This document shows positions 42,725-51,418 of a stretch of 64,000 bases of DNA, piece after piece (position 1 is the stretch's first letter; the number at the start of each line of letters is the position of its first letter). A program made the position numbers and the translations under genes. The stretch is from positions 186,001-250,000 of the forward strand of contig NZ_CP136423.1 of the NCBI RefSeq assembly GCF_034356035.1. The letters are read 5' to 3'. This DNA comes from Blautia hydrogenotrophica DSM 10507. GTDB taxonomy: Bacteria > Bacillota > Clostridia > Lachnospirales > Lachnospiraceae. The notes under the pieces are model-generated. The model did not search any database and was not told where the DNA came from. It was given only the letters and a program-made list of their open reading frames with translations.

Positions 42725-43072
42725 ATGGGGAAGATCAATTTTAAGTCTGATGTTGTGTTTTGGAATGCCAAAGAGCGGCTATTGCATGGGCGCTTGGGCC
42801 AGGTCCTAGGGGTGATCTGCGATGAGGCTACCAGTGCGCTGGACGTATTCGTACAGGCAGACATTGTAGAGTTGCTGAGAAACTTGAAAAACGAGTTGAA
42901 CCTGACGAGTTTATTTATTTCTCATGATTTGGGGCTAGTCCAGGCACTTTGCGACGAGACGAGTGTCATGTACCAAGGACAGATCATTGAAAAGGGGAAA
43001 GTAGAGGATATCATCGACCACTCTTGGGAGGAAGGTACGAGGAATCTGATGGATTCTGTGCAGGATATTTGA
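42725..43072 (+). pseudogene. 3' remnant of an oligopeptide-type ABC transporter ATPase
   Basis: 115 codons. The frame picks up at Walker B (VICDEATSALDVFVQADIV) and continues through LFISHDLGLVQALCDETSVMYQGQIIEKG to a C-terminal segment typical of OppF/DppF (IIDHSWEEGTRNLMDSV). Walker A, Q-loop and signature are missing and the first 30 residues are unrelated, so it cannot bind ATP normally. No permease or receptor gene is nearby. It is most likely debris from a deleted peptide transporter. Confidence 0.75.
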
Positions 43073-43536
43073 ATATGACAGCTAGACTGTTTGTGCTGCG
43101 CTGTCCTGGAAAATGACATAGCTAAATAATTTCTGCTTTTTTAAGAAATTTCTTATGAAATGTATAGAAAATGGTCAAAAAATGAACACAATTTTCTCTT
43201 AAAATAAATTTATTAGATAGAAGAAAGAGAGGTGAAGATATCGGAAACCAGCACACTTTAATAAGCAGAGCCGGTAGGTCTGCTGCATTTAAACAGAGAG
43301 GAGCGATAAAAGGCTTAAAAGAGCAGCGATACATATTGATCGAGCAGTGCGCCAAATGACCCAAACGGTGCAGGCACGAGAGAGATATGAAATCGCAGAC
43401 TGTGGTTCCTATACGTATGAAGAAACATAAGTGAATATGTTGCCAATTAGGATAAAATCTTAAATTTCTTTCTTTGAGAACGCCGGGACTTTACGCAGCA
43501 GTCCCGGCGGTTTTGCGTGAAAGAGTGGTCACTTTC
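43073..43536. other. Non-coding or decayed stretch
   Basis: 464 bp with no convincing gene. A frame of about 45 codons ending at 43430 (QMTQTVQARERYEIADCG) has protein-like composition but no start signal and no family I recognise; it may be more debris of the eroded region. A GC-rich hairpin is at 43483-43517. Confidence 0.4.
43483..43517. terminator. GC-rich hairpin downstream of the zinc-ribbon gene
   Basis: GCCGGGACT and AGTCCCGGC flank a 9-nt loop. GGTTTT follows on the + strand and only GTTCTC on the - strand. By position it would end the - strand zinc-ribbon gene, although its T-run favours the + strand. Confidence 0.55.
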
Positions 43537-44298
43537 CTATTTTGTTGAGTTCGGCTTTTCCAGATGAACCGAAGCAGGTTCTTCTGCTGGAATGTCCGAG
43601 TCTGTCTGCGTTTGAGCGGGTTCTCCAGGCAGGTTAGTTGAGTCTGTCTGTGTCGGAGCAGGTTCTTCTGCTGGAATGTCCGAGTCTGTCTGCGTCGGCG
43701 TGGGTTCTTCAGGCGAAATGGCAGGGTCTGCCCACGGGGGTACGGGTTCCTTCTGATGGTCCGTCATTTCTGGCGGTATTTCGTCTAATCTGAGTCCGCA
43801 TTTAATACAGAAAATTGCGTTATCGGCCAGCTTTTCACCGCATCTGGGACAAAGACGCTCATCAGGAAGAGAAGGGGTATCCTCCTCGAGAGGTGGAAAC
43901 GGATGCCCACAGTAGGCACAGAAAGCTGCGTCGATGGGACTTTCTCCTTGGCAGTCTGGACACAGACGGATACCTTGAAGGAGCTTTAAGTGTTCCTTGG
44001 CGCCACAGATTTCTTGATTCAGAACATAGATTGCCTCCATGCAGTCACGGTATTCTAGAGGTGGATTGTCCACATGGTCTTCGTAGAAACGGTGTCCAAG
44101 TTCCAGAAAGTATTTCTCTATCTCCTGTTCCTTATTATTGATCTGCATTCTTGTGGTAAAAGAATTTTTAAAAGTTCGGGTACGCTTTGAAACGCCTTTT
44201 CCCATTTTTGATATTTTATGTCCTGCTGGCAAAAACATTTCTTTGATTTCCTCCTTTAATGCTCTCCAAAATCCAGTCCATGATACGTTTTTTTCCAT
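43537..44298 (-). CDS. Double zinc-ribbon protein with Pro/Thr-rich tandem repeats
   Basis: 253 residues. A basic N-terminus and helical region (to about 105) are followed by two zinc ribbons: CPDC..CAYCG (about 113-131) and CPRCG..CIKCG (about 149-167). The last 70 residues are 14-residue repeats (EEPTPTQTDSDIPA and variants, three and a half copies). No signal peptide or membrane segment is evident. Similar zinc-ribbon proteins in Clostridia are of unknown role. A usual ribosome site is not obvious before the ATG. Confidence 0.75.
   Translation of the reverse strand: MEKNVSWTGFWRALKEEIKEMFLPAGHKISKMGKGVSKRTRTFKNSFTTRMQINNKEQEIEKYFLELGHRFYEDHVDNPPLEYRDCMEAIYVLNQEICGAKEHLKLLQGIRLCPDCQGESPIDAAFCAYCGHPFPPLEEDTPSLPDERLCPRCGEKLADNAIFCIKCGLRLDEIPPEMTDHQKEPVPPWADPAISPEEPTPTQTDSDIPAEEPAPTQTDSTNLPGEPAQTQTDSDIPAEEPASVHLEKPNSTK
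43564..43730 (-). repeat. 42/84-bp coding tandem repeat
   Basis: A 36-bp string beginning AGGTTCTTCTGCTGGAATGT occurs identically at 43576-43611 and 43660-43695 (84 bp apart), with a related 42-bp unit between. It encodes the 14-residue Pro/Thr repeats of the zinc-ribbon protein. Copy number is likely to vary between strains. Confidence 0.75.
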
Positions 44299-44367
44299 AT
44301 ATCATCACAACCTTATCTCTTCAGTATATCTTCTTATGTATGTGCCTGAGTTTCTATGCATTTTTAT

Positions 44368-44550
44368 GTGATAGGAAAAACTTTTTTACGCTAATGTGTA
44401 AAAAATTCTTATCACGTCAACGCTTTGCTGCGGATGCGCACGTTGCAATAAGGAATTTCACCGCATAGCTGTGTTGCGGTGGCGCTCAAAGTGAGCAGCA
44501 CCCCTCAAGACTGAGGGGATAGGGAATTAAAGTGGAATCGTCCATTTTAT
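44368..44550 (+). repeat. Dispersed palindromic repeat, family A, copy 3
   Basis: An outer stem (GTGATAGGAA with TTCTTATCAC, 44368-44415) encloses TTTTTTACGCTAATGTGTAAAAAA. It is followed by GGATGCGCACGTTGCAATAAGG, ACCGCATAGCTGTGTTGCGGT, GCTCAAAGTGAG, CCCCTCAAGACTGAGGGG and AAAGTGGAATCGTCCATTTT. Order and spacing match the 57179-57562 copies with roughly 20-25% divergence by eye. Confidence 0.75.
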
Positions 44551-44767
44551 TCCTGAATTTCACACATAGATGTTTCTTCTATCTTATCATATGTAGGGAA
44601 AAAGGGAAGCCTATATTTGTCAGACTGATAAAATCCTTGTACAGTTGAAAAAGTATACACACAAACTGTGGAAACTGCAGTTTGACGCCGGACTGTATCG
44701 GCATCGGCTTGCAAGACATTTAAAAAAAGCCCTGCTGTTAGAAAGTGTCTTAAAGCACCAAAATCTA

Positions 44768-44796
44768 TTGACAAAAAGCAGTAGTTTTCATAAACT
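44768..44796 (+). promoter_or_regulatory. Promoter of the pot operon
   Basis: Exact TTGACA (44768-44773), 17 bp, TAAACT (44791-44796). A 12-bp palindrome AAACTGCAGTTT at 44672-44683 lies about 85 bp upstream of the -35 and could be an operator. The rest of 44551-44767 shows nothing recognisable. Confidence 0.6.
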
Positions 44797-44922
44797 GGAA
44801 AAGATTAGGCACGAAACATTTTGCAGAATTTTGACGGTATATTATTTGGAAAATTGGCTGTGAAAAACTGGAAGCAAAGAAATTCTGCGAGTAAATTCTG
44901 TGAGAAAGGGAGGAAAAGGCCC

Positions 44923-46350
44923 GTGGGTACGAATATTATTGAGTTAAAAAACATTAAAAAATGTTATGACGATATGGTAGTTGTGGAAGATTTTAATCTA
45001 GAAGTGCAAAAGGGAGAGTTTGTCACGTTTCTGGGACCCTCAGGCTGTGGAAAGACTACCACTTTGCGTATGATTGCGGGATTTGAGTTCCCTACAGAGG
45101 GGGAGATTCTGCTCAATGGGGAGGATATTAGCTATTTGCCGCCGAATCGGCGTCCTATAAATACCGTCTTCCAGAGATATGCGTTGTTTCCGCATTTAAA
45201 CGTGTATGACAACGTGGCTTTTGGGCTGAACCTGAAACGCCTTCCCAAAAGTCAGATTAATGAGAAAGTCAGACAGGTGCTAGAGGTGGTAGACTTGGAA
45301 GGGTTTGAGAAAAGAAGGATATCTACGCTCTCCGGCGGACAGCAGCAGAGAATAGCCATTGCTCGTGCGATTGTGAATGAACCGGATATTCTTCTTTTGG
45401 ATGAGCCTTTAGGAGCCTTAGACCTGAAGATGAGAAAAGAGATGCAGCTGGAATTGAAATCTATGCACGAGAGTTTAGGCATCACATTTATCTACGTGAC
45501 CCACGATCAGGAAGAAGCGTTAACGATGTCAGATAAGGTTGTGGTCATGTCTAATGGAATGATTCAGCAGGTAGGCACGCCGGAGGAAATCTATAATGAA
45601 CCAAAGAATGCGTTTGTGGCGGATTTTATTGGCGAGAGTAATATCTTTGAGGGAAAGATGACTGGGTCCATGACGGTGCGGTTTTGCGGCTGCGATTTTC
45701 CATGCGTGGACAACGTGCCAAAGGATACCCGGGTGGATGTGGTAGTGAGGCCGGAAGATGTATTGGTTACAAAGCCGGGCGAGGGGCAGATCAGTGGTAT
45801 CGTGGATTCTGCAATTTTCAAGGGAATGTACTATGAAATTACTGCTCTTTCAGGGGACAATGAGGTGGTGATTCAAAGCACGAAAAATGCTCAGACAGGC
45901 AGTCAGATCGGAATGCGCATTGAGCCGGATGGAATTCACGTGATGTCAGCGGGAACTTTGATTAACGTATTTGAAGGAAACATCACAAAAGAGGGTAAAG
46001 TGGCCTTTGCAGGCGGAGAATATGACTGTGATTTGACTCAGCTGTATGGGGGTGCTTATCTGAAAGAAGGAAGTATTCTGGTAATTGCAGATGGTGAAGA
46101 ATTGGATTTATCTGGTCACGAAGTGATTGTTGAAGTGCCGGTGAAGGCAGTCTCTATGAGTGACGACCCGGATGAGGGGGGTGCTTGTGGAAATATTGTT
46201 TCCTTCATATATAAAGGAAACCACTATAACTATACAGTGCGTACTAGCACAGAAGACGACTTTGTGTTGGATGAGGATGACCTCTGGAATGAGAACGACT
46301 ATGTCAGTCTGGTCATACCGAGAGATGAGATTAGACTGAAATTTAAATAA
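44923..46350 (+). CDS. potA: Spermidine/putrescine ABC transporter ATP-binding protein
   Basis: 475 residues from GTG 44923, which has GGGAGG 9 bp upstream; the longer frame from 44821 lacks a site. Walker A GPSGCGKTT, Q-loop FQRYALFPHLNVYDN, signature LSGGQQQR and Walker B ILLLDEPLGALD are intact. The C-terminal part is about 120 residues longer than E. coli PotA and seems to hold two TOBE-like regions (about 265-350 and 360-475), the second very acidic. It energises the PotB-PotC channel. Confidence 0.93.
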   Translation: MGTNIIELKNIKKCYDDMVVVEDFNLEVQKGEFVTFLGPSGCGKTTTLRMIAGFEFPTEGEILLNGEDISYLPPNRRPINTVFQRYALFPHLNVYDNVAFGLNLKRLPKSQINEKVRQVLEVVDLEGFEKRRISTLSGGQQQRIAIARAIVNEPDILLLDEPLGALDLKMRKEMQLELKSMHESLGITFIYVTHDQEEALTMSDKVVVMSNGMIQQVGTPEEIYNEPKNAFVADFIGESNIFEGKMTGSMTVRFCGCDFPCVDNVPKDTRVDVVVRPEDVLVTKPGEGQISGIVDSAIFKGMYYEITALSGDNEVVIQSTKNAQTGSQIGMRIEPDGIHVMSAGTLINVFEGNITKEGKVAFAGGEYDCDLTQLYGGAYLKEGSILVIADGEELDLSGHEVIVEVPVKAVSMSDDPDEGGACGNIVSFIYKGNHYNYTVRTSTEDDFVLDEDDLWNENDYVSLVIPRDEIRLKFK

Positions 46351-46363
46351 GGAGGATACTGCC

Positions 46364-47161
46364 ATGCGTAATTTGCGGTTTAATAGAAAACAGCTCTGTA
46401 TCCCTTACGCGCTGTTTCTAGTCTGCTTTATCGTGGCCCCTTTGGCCGTGATTTTGTATTATGCGTTTACGGATGGAAGCGGACAGTTTACCTGGGACAA
46501 TTTTATCGGCTTTTTTTCCAATGGGAATGCCATAGGAACTCTATGTTATAGTATGCTGGTTGCGGTGATAGTCACGCTGGTGTGCCTCGCCATTGCTTAT
46601 CCAGTGGCTTATGTACTGGCGCGCAGCGGTCTGAAGCGGGGACATGTACTCTTGATGCTGTTCATTTTGCCTATGTGGATAAATTTTACGCTTCGTGTTA
46701 CAGCTCTGAAAGAGATTTTGACATTGTTGGAGGGGAATTTGTCGTTGCATCCATTCTTAAATACAATCATTGCTATGACTTATGACTTTCTTCCATTTAT
46801 GATTTTACCGCTGTACACCACACTTTTGCAGTTGGATGAGAATTTGCTGGAGGCTGCCAGAGATCTGGGGGCAGGGCCGGCGGCAGTTTTTTGCAGGGTG
46901 ACGATTCCGCTGTCTATGCCGGGGATTGTCAGCGGAGTGACAATGATTTTTCTTCCGGCTATGACCAACTATGTGATTTTGGATATGGTGTATAATAGTA
47001 CTTATATTATGGGCTCCTTAATTGGAAGTTATTTCAACATTTATGATTGGAATAATGGCTCCATGATTTCATTGATTCTGTTCGCAGGAATTTGTATTGT
47101 TTCGTATTTTACAGGGAAAGTGGACCAGAGTGGGATTGAAAACAGGAGGGCTATCTTATGA
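46364..47161 (+). CDS. potB: Spermidine/putrescine ABC transporter permease
   Basis: 265 residues, AAGGAGG upstream. Six membrane segments with a coupling loop EAARDLGAGPAAVFCRVTIPLSMPG. It overlaps potC in ATGA. It forms the polyamine channel with PotC. Confidence 0.93.
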   Translation: MRNLRFNRKQLCIPYALFLVCFIVAPLAVILYYAFTDGSGQFTWDNFIGFFSNGNAIGTLCYSMLVAVIVTLVCLAIAYPVAYVLARSGLKRGHVLLMLFILPMWINFTLRVTALKEILTLLEGNLSLHPFLNTIIAMTYDFLPFMILPLYTTLLQLDENLLEAARDLGAGPAAVFCRVTIPLSMPGIVSGVTMIFLPAMTNYVILDMVYNSTYIMGSLIGSYFNIYDWNNGSMISLILFAGICIVSYFTGKVDQSGIENRRAIL

Positions 47162-47982
47162 TGAAGAAAGTGATTTCCTATACATGGTTAGTTTTGGTGG
47201 CGCTTTTTATGTATATACCTGTGGCGGTTCTAGCTGTCTATAGCTTTACAGAATCGACGACGATAGGTGCGGTTCGAGGCTTTTCCTTGAAGAACTATGT
47301 GACCTTGTTTACGATGTCTGATCTGAGAGACATGATTATCGGAACTTTTGTACTGGCTGTCGGAGCGGCTGTGCTGGCTACGATTTTGGGAACTCTAGGA
47401 GCGATCGGTTCTTTTTATTCCAGACCATTTTCCAGGACTCTTTTGGAGACGGCGAATCGTATTCCTGTAGTCAACGCCGAGGTGGTGACAGCGTTTGCTA
47501 TCTGTATACTTTTGATTGTCGTTCTGGGAATTGATAAGCGTACATTCGTTCCACTGGTGATCGGACATATGGTGCTGTGTACTCCGTTCGTCTACCTGTC
47601 TGTGATGCCGAAGCTAAAGCAGATGGATAACGGGCTGTATGAAGCGGCCATGGATTTGGGAGCTACGCCGTTTCAGGCGCTGCGCAAGGTGGTGATTCCA
47701 CAGATCATCCCAGGTATCATTTCGGGATTTATGTTGTCTATCACGCTTTCTCTGGATGATTATTTCATTACTACTTATACGAAGCCGGCGACTTTTGACA
47801 CGATCAGTACCTATGTGGTCAATGCCACCAGAGGGGCACAGACACAGATCAAGACAGCGCTATGGGCGTTATCTACAGTGATCTTTGTGGTCGTGGTTCT
47901 GGCTGTGGTATTGATGAATCTGGTGGTATCCAGAAGAAAGGACAGTCAGGAGGTAGGTGCGGTACATGAGAAGGAGAGATAG
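47158..47982 (+). CDS. potC: Spermidine/putrescine ABC transporter permease
   Basis: 274 residues, AGGAGGG upstream. Six membrane segments and the coupling loop YEAAMDLGATPFQALRKVVIP, followed by SLDDYFITTYT typical of PotC. Its 3' end overlaps potD by about 17 bp. A second ATG directly follows the first, so the start is uncertain by one codon. Confidence 0.93.
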   Translation: MMKKVISYTWLVLVALFMYIPVAVLAVYSFTESTTIGAVRGFSLKNYVTLFTMSDLRDMIIGTFVLAVGAAVLATILGTLGAIGSFYSRPFSRTLLETANRIPVVNAEVVTAFAICILLIVVLGIDKRTFVPLVIGHMVLCTPFVYLSVMPKLKQMDNGLYEAAMDLGATPFQALRKVVIPQIIPGIISGFMLSITLSLDDYFITTYTKPATFDTISTYVVNATRGAQTQIKTALWALSTVIFVVVVLAVVLMNLVVSRRKDSQEVGAVHEKER

Positions 47983-49504
47983 AAAAAGAACGGTCATAAA
48001 AAGAGTGACGGTTGGTCTGTTGGGGATTTCTTTGCTTCCGCTTACCCCTGTGGCAGTCTCCCAGGCGGCTGAGAATGGGAAGAAAACTCCGGATAAGATT
48101 GTGCTGCGCGTCGCTAACTGGGAGGAATACATCGACGAAGGTGGATGGGATGAAGCGATTGAGTTGGAAGATGAGAATCATTCGGTGATTCTAGGAGAGA
48201 ATTCCATCGTAGAAGACTTTGAGCAGTGGTATTGGGCGACTTATGGAGTCCAGGTGGAAGTGGAGTACTCCACCTATGGGAATAATGAAGACCTTTATAA
48301 CCAGCTTACCTTAGGCAATACTATGGATTTAATCTGCCCTTCTGAGTATATGTTTATGAAGTTGATTTCCGAGGACAGATTGCAGCCTCTGTCTGAAAAT
48401 TTTTTTGATACAGGGGAAGAAAATAATTACTATATTCGCGGAGTATCCGGCTATATTAAGAATATTTTTGATGAAAATACCATAGAAGGACAACCTTGGA
48501 GTAAGTTTGCGGCAGGGTATATGTGGGGAACGACAGGAATTGTCTATAATCCCCAGGTGATTTCTGAGGAAGAGGCTTCCCACTGGAAACTGTTAAAAGA
48601 TCCGAAATATAAAGGGCAGGTTACGATTAAGGACAATGTGAGGGATAGTTATTTTGCGGCTCTGGGAATACTGAATGAGGAAGAGTTGCTCCAAGATAAG
48701 CTGGTGAAGTCTGCGCAGCGGCAACAGATGATGGCCAAGATCATGAACCGGACTGATGACCAGACTGTGGAGGCGGCGGAGGATACCTTAAAAGAGATTA
48801 AGAAGAACGCCTACTCTTTCGAATCCGACAGTGGAAAATCGGATATGGTGACGGGAAAAGTCCTGGCGAATTATCAGTGGTCTGGCGATGCGGTCTATAC
48901 CATGGACCAGGCGGATGTGGATGACTATACTCTGTGTTACGCGGTTCCAGAAGAATGTACGAACATATGGTTCGACGGATGGGTCATGCTAAAGGATGGC
49001 ATTAAGGGAGACCCTGAAAAGCAACAGGCGGCGGAGGCTTTTATTAATTTCATTTCTCGTCCTGACAACGTAGTGCGGAATATGGACTATATTGGCTATA
49101 CGTCAGTGATAGCGGGAGGAGATTCAGATCTTATTTTCTCCTATGCAGACTGGTGTTATGGAACGGAAGAGGAAGAGGGGACCGTGGAATATCCGGTTGG
49201 ATTTTTCTTCAGTGGTGACAATTCAGATCAGGATTATATTATCACTGCGGATGCACAGCAGACGAACCGGCAGCTTTATGCTCAGTATCCACCTCAGGAC
49301 GTGTTGGAACGAACCGTGGTTATGCAGTATTTTGATCGGGAGAACAATGACAAAATTAACCAGATGTGGGTGAATGTACGCTGCTTTGATTTGACTTCTC
49401 TGACGTTCGCTGACTGGGGAAAGATTATTTTTGTGGCAGTAGCGGTGATTGTGGGAATTGTCATTTTTCACAGAAGAGATGATGTTTTCCGGAAGAGAAG
49501 ATAG
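47966..49504 (+). CDS. potD: Polyamine-binding receptor with signal peptide and C-terminal membrane anchor
   Basis: 512 residues from ATG 47966; CAGGAGG is upstream. A basic N-terminus and hydrophobic signal segment (about 13-34) precede a PotD-type binding domain (LRVANWEEYIDEG, then TLGNTMDLICPSEYMF and YMWGTTGIVYNP). Aromatic and acidic residues expected in the polyamine pocket (WxxY near the start, D in NIWFDGW) are present. A second hydrophobic segment near the C-terminus (IIFVAVAVIVGIVIF) is followed by a basic tail. The receptor thus lacks a lipobox Cys and appears to be held by this C-terminal helix. It is about 150 residues longer than E. coli PotD. Confidence 0.88.
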   Translation: MRRRDRKRTVIKRVTVGLLGISLLPLTPVAVSQAAENGKKTPDKIVLRVANWEEYIDEGGWDEAIELEDENHSVILGENSIVEDFEQWYWATYGVQVEVEYSTYGNNEDLYNQLTLGNTMDLICPSEYMFMKLISEDRLQPLSENFFDTGEENNYYIRGVSGYIKNIFDENTIEGQPWSKFAAGYMWGTTGIVYNPQVISEEEASHWKLLKDPKYKGQVTIKDNVRDSYFAALGILNEEELLQDKLVKSAQRQQMMAKIMNRTDDQTVEAAEDTLKEIKKNAYSFESDSGKSDMVTGKVLANYQWSGDAVYTMDQADVDDYTLCYAVPEECTNIWFDGWVMLKDGIKGDPEKQQAAEAFINFISRPDNVVRNMDYIGYTSVIAGGDSDLIFSYADWCYGTEEEEGTVEYPVGFFFSGDNSDQDYIITADAQQTNRQLYAQYPPQDVLERTVVMQYFDRENNDKINQMWVNVRCFDLTSLTFADWGKIIFVAVAVIVGIVIFHRRDDVFRKRR

Positions 49505-49539
49505 AAATGCGGAAAAGCTGCTTTTCTGGGAGGAAAGGA

Positions 49540-49938
49540 ATGATAGATGGAATGAGAGAGAGCTTTTTTGTGGCAGCCTTATCTGTAGGCTGCGGAGGCT
49601 TTGTGGGTTCTGTGTTCAGATATTGTCTGAGTCTGATTCAAGTGAGGTGGGAGTTCCCCATGATGACGTTTGTTACGAATATTCTCGGTGCGGTGCTGAT
49701 TGGGATGATTGCTCAGGCGGCGTTGGTGTTTATCTCAATGCCGCCGAATTTTTTGCTTTTTATGAAGACTGGTGTCTGCGGAGGATTTACGACATTTTCT
49801 ACGTTTTCTTTGGAGTCGGTTACACTGATTGAAAATCATCAGATTAGGACGGCTGTGCTCTATATAGCTTTGAGTATTCTCTGCTGTGTGGTTGGGGTTC
49901 TGTTGGGAAAATGGATAGGGATGAAAGTATTCTCCTGA
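49540..49938 (+). CDS. crcB: Fluoride channel CrcB/Fluc
   Basis: 132 residues from ATG 49540 (GGGAGG 6 bp upstream). Four membrane segments with the family signatures GCGGFVGSVFRY near the N-terminus, FVTNILGAVLIG in helix 2 and GVCGGFTTFSTFS in helix 3, which carries the fluoride-lining Phe and Na+ site. The protein exports fluoride as a dimer. Some Firmicutes carry two different crcB genes side by side; only one is here. No fluoride riboswitch is visible, and it may be read from the pot transcript 35 bp upstream. Confidence 0.92.
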   Translation: MIDGMRESFFVAALSVGCGGFVGSVFRYCLSLIQVRWEFPMMTFVTNILGAVLIGMIAQAALVFISMPPNFLLFMKTGVCGGFTTFSTFSLESVTLIENHQIRTAVLYIALSILCCVVGVLLGKWIGMKVFS

Positions 49939-49957
49939 GTGTCAAGAGAAATTTAAA

Positions 49958-50010
49958 AATCTTTATGCAATCTTAATAGTCTAATGAGAATCCTAATCAG
50001 ATTTTAACTG
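49958..50010 (+). promoter_or_regulatory. Phased 10-11 bp repeats before the potassium transporter genes
   Basis: Variants of AATCTTAAT start at about 49958, 49969, 49979, 49989 and 49999, that is once per helical turn. They resemble the AATCCTTAGAAA repeats at 35425-35447. Such phasing is typical of multiple OmpR-family regulator sites; the protein that binds is unknown. Confidence 0.45.
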
Positions 50011-50057
50011 AGAATATGATATTCTAATGAAAAATTAATAGAGCTCAGGTGGGAGAC

Positions 50058-51401
50058 ATGTTTTTTAATAAAACAAAAATACAGCCGGGACAGATCATCA
50101 TCGTGGGATTTGCCGGCACGATTTTAATCGGAGCGTTGTTGCTGATGCTGCCTTTTGCGACGAAAGATGGGAGGGGAGCGGAATTTATCGACGCTCTTTT
50201 TACTGCCACATCTGCAACCTGCGTGACGGGATTGGTTGTCTTTGATACGTTTACTTATTGGAGTGTGTTTGGCCAGGTGATTATTCTCCTGCTGATTCAA
50301 GTGGGCGGTATGGGAGTCGTCACTATGGCGATCACTATATTTATAGTTACGGGCAGAAAGATTGGTCTAAATCAACGCTTTTTGATGCAGGAATCTATTT
50401 CTGCACCTCAGATGGGAGGAATCGTCAGGCTGACAGGATTTATCATTAAATCGACGATTCTGATGGAAAGCGTGGGAGCAATTTTGCTGGCTATTAGATT
50501 TTGTCCGCAGATGGGGCTGGGCAAGGGGCTTTGGTTTGCGGTCTTTCATTCTATCACGGCTTTTTGTAATGCAGGATTTGATTTGATGGGAGAAAAGGGG
50601 GAATTTTCTTCTCTGACTCATTACGAAGCGGACCCTATTGTAAATCTCACGATTATGTTGTTGATTATCATCGGAGGTATTGGATTTTTTGTCTGGGATG
50701 ATCTAAGAAAGAATAAATTGAGATTTCGGTATTACCGATTGCAGACGAAACTTGTTCTGGTTACGACAGCTTGCCTCTTGATACTTCCGGCAGTCTATTT
50801 TTTCTTTGCCGAATTTGGTAAGTCTGTCTGGGGATTTTCATCGTTGTCTGAGCGGATATGGGCTTCAGTTTTTCAATCTGTTACGCCTCGAACTGCAGGC
50901 TTTAATACGGTAGATTTGACGCTGGCAGCGGAACCCACGGTTTTTCTGATTATCGTACTCATGGTAATCGGTGGTTCGCCGGGGTCTACGGCGGGTGGAT
51001 TTAAGACTACGACGCTGGCGACGGCGATTCTGTGTATCCGTTCGGTGTTTCGTAAACAGGACCATATACAATGTTTTGGCAGGAGGCTTCCTTCTGAGAT
51101 TATCAGGCATACGACGGCTCTTTGTACTCTGTATCTGATTTTGTTCTTGACGGGAGGAGTGCTGATCTGTTCCTTGGAGGATATACCACTTCTGACAGCT
51201 TTGTTTGAGACGGCGTCCGCTATCGGAACGGTGGGGCTGACGCTGGGGATAACTCCGGAGTTGGGGGATGCCTCACATATAATTTTGATACTGCTGATGT
51301 ATTTTGGACGCGTGGGCGGTCTTACAATGATATACGCGCTGCATGGAGATCAGGTTCCAGTGATGGCTCAGATGCCTAAGGAGAAGATCACAGTAGGCTA
51401 A
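50058..51401 (+). CDS. ktrB: Potassium uptake channel subunit (KtrB/TrkH family)
   Basis: 447 residues from ATG 50058, behind AGGTGGGAG. Four M1-P-M2 repeats are visible, with filter segments ATSATCVTGL, SITAFCNAGFD, VTPRTAGFNT and TASAIGTVGLT. The size and arrangement fit KtrB of Gram-positives. It needs the cytoplasmic NAD-binding gating subunit encoded 17 bp downstream. Confidence 0.93.
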   Translation: MFFNKTKIQPGQIIIVGFAGTILIGALLLMLPFATKDGRGAEFIDALFTATSATCVTGLVVFDTFTYWSVFGQVIILLLIQVGGMGVVTMAITIFIVTGRKIGLNQRFLMQESISAPQMGGIVRLTGFIIKSTILMESVGAILLAIRFCPQMGLGKGLWFAVFHSITAFCNAGFDLMGEKGEFSSLTHYEADPIVNLTIMLLIIIGGIGFFVWDDLRKNKLRFRYYRLQTKLVLVTTACLLILPAVYFFFAEFGKSVWGFSSLSERIWASVFQSVTPRTAGFNTVDLTLAAEPTVFLIIVLMVIGGSPGSTAGGFKTTTLATAILCIRSVFRKQDHIQCFGRRLPSEIIRHTTALCTLYLILFLTGGVLICSLEDIPLLTALFETASAIGTVGLTLGITPELGDASHIILILLMYFGRVGGLTMIYALHGDQVPVMAQMPKEKITVG

Positions 51402-51418
51402 AAAGAGGAGAGAACATT

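Noticed and set aside
43294..43430. Small open frame ending at 43430
   Set aside because: No start codon with a ribosome site and no recognisable relative; listed only as possible debris.
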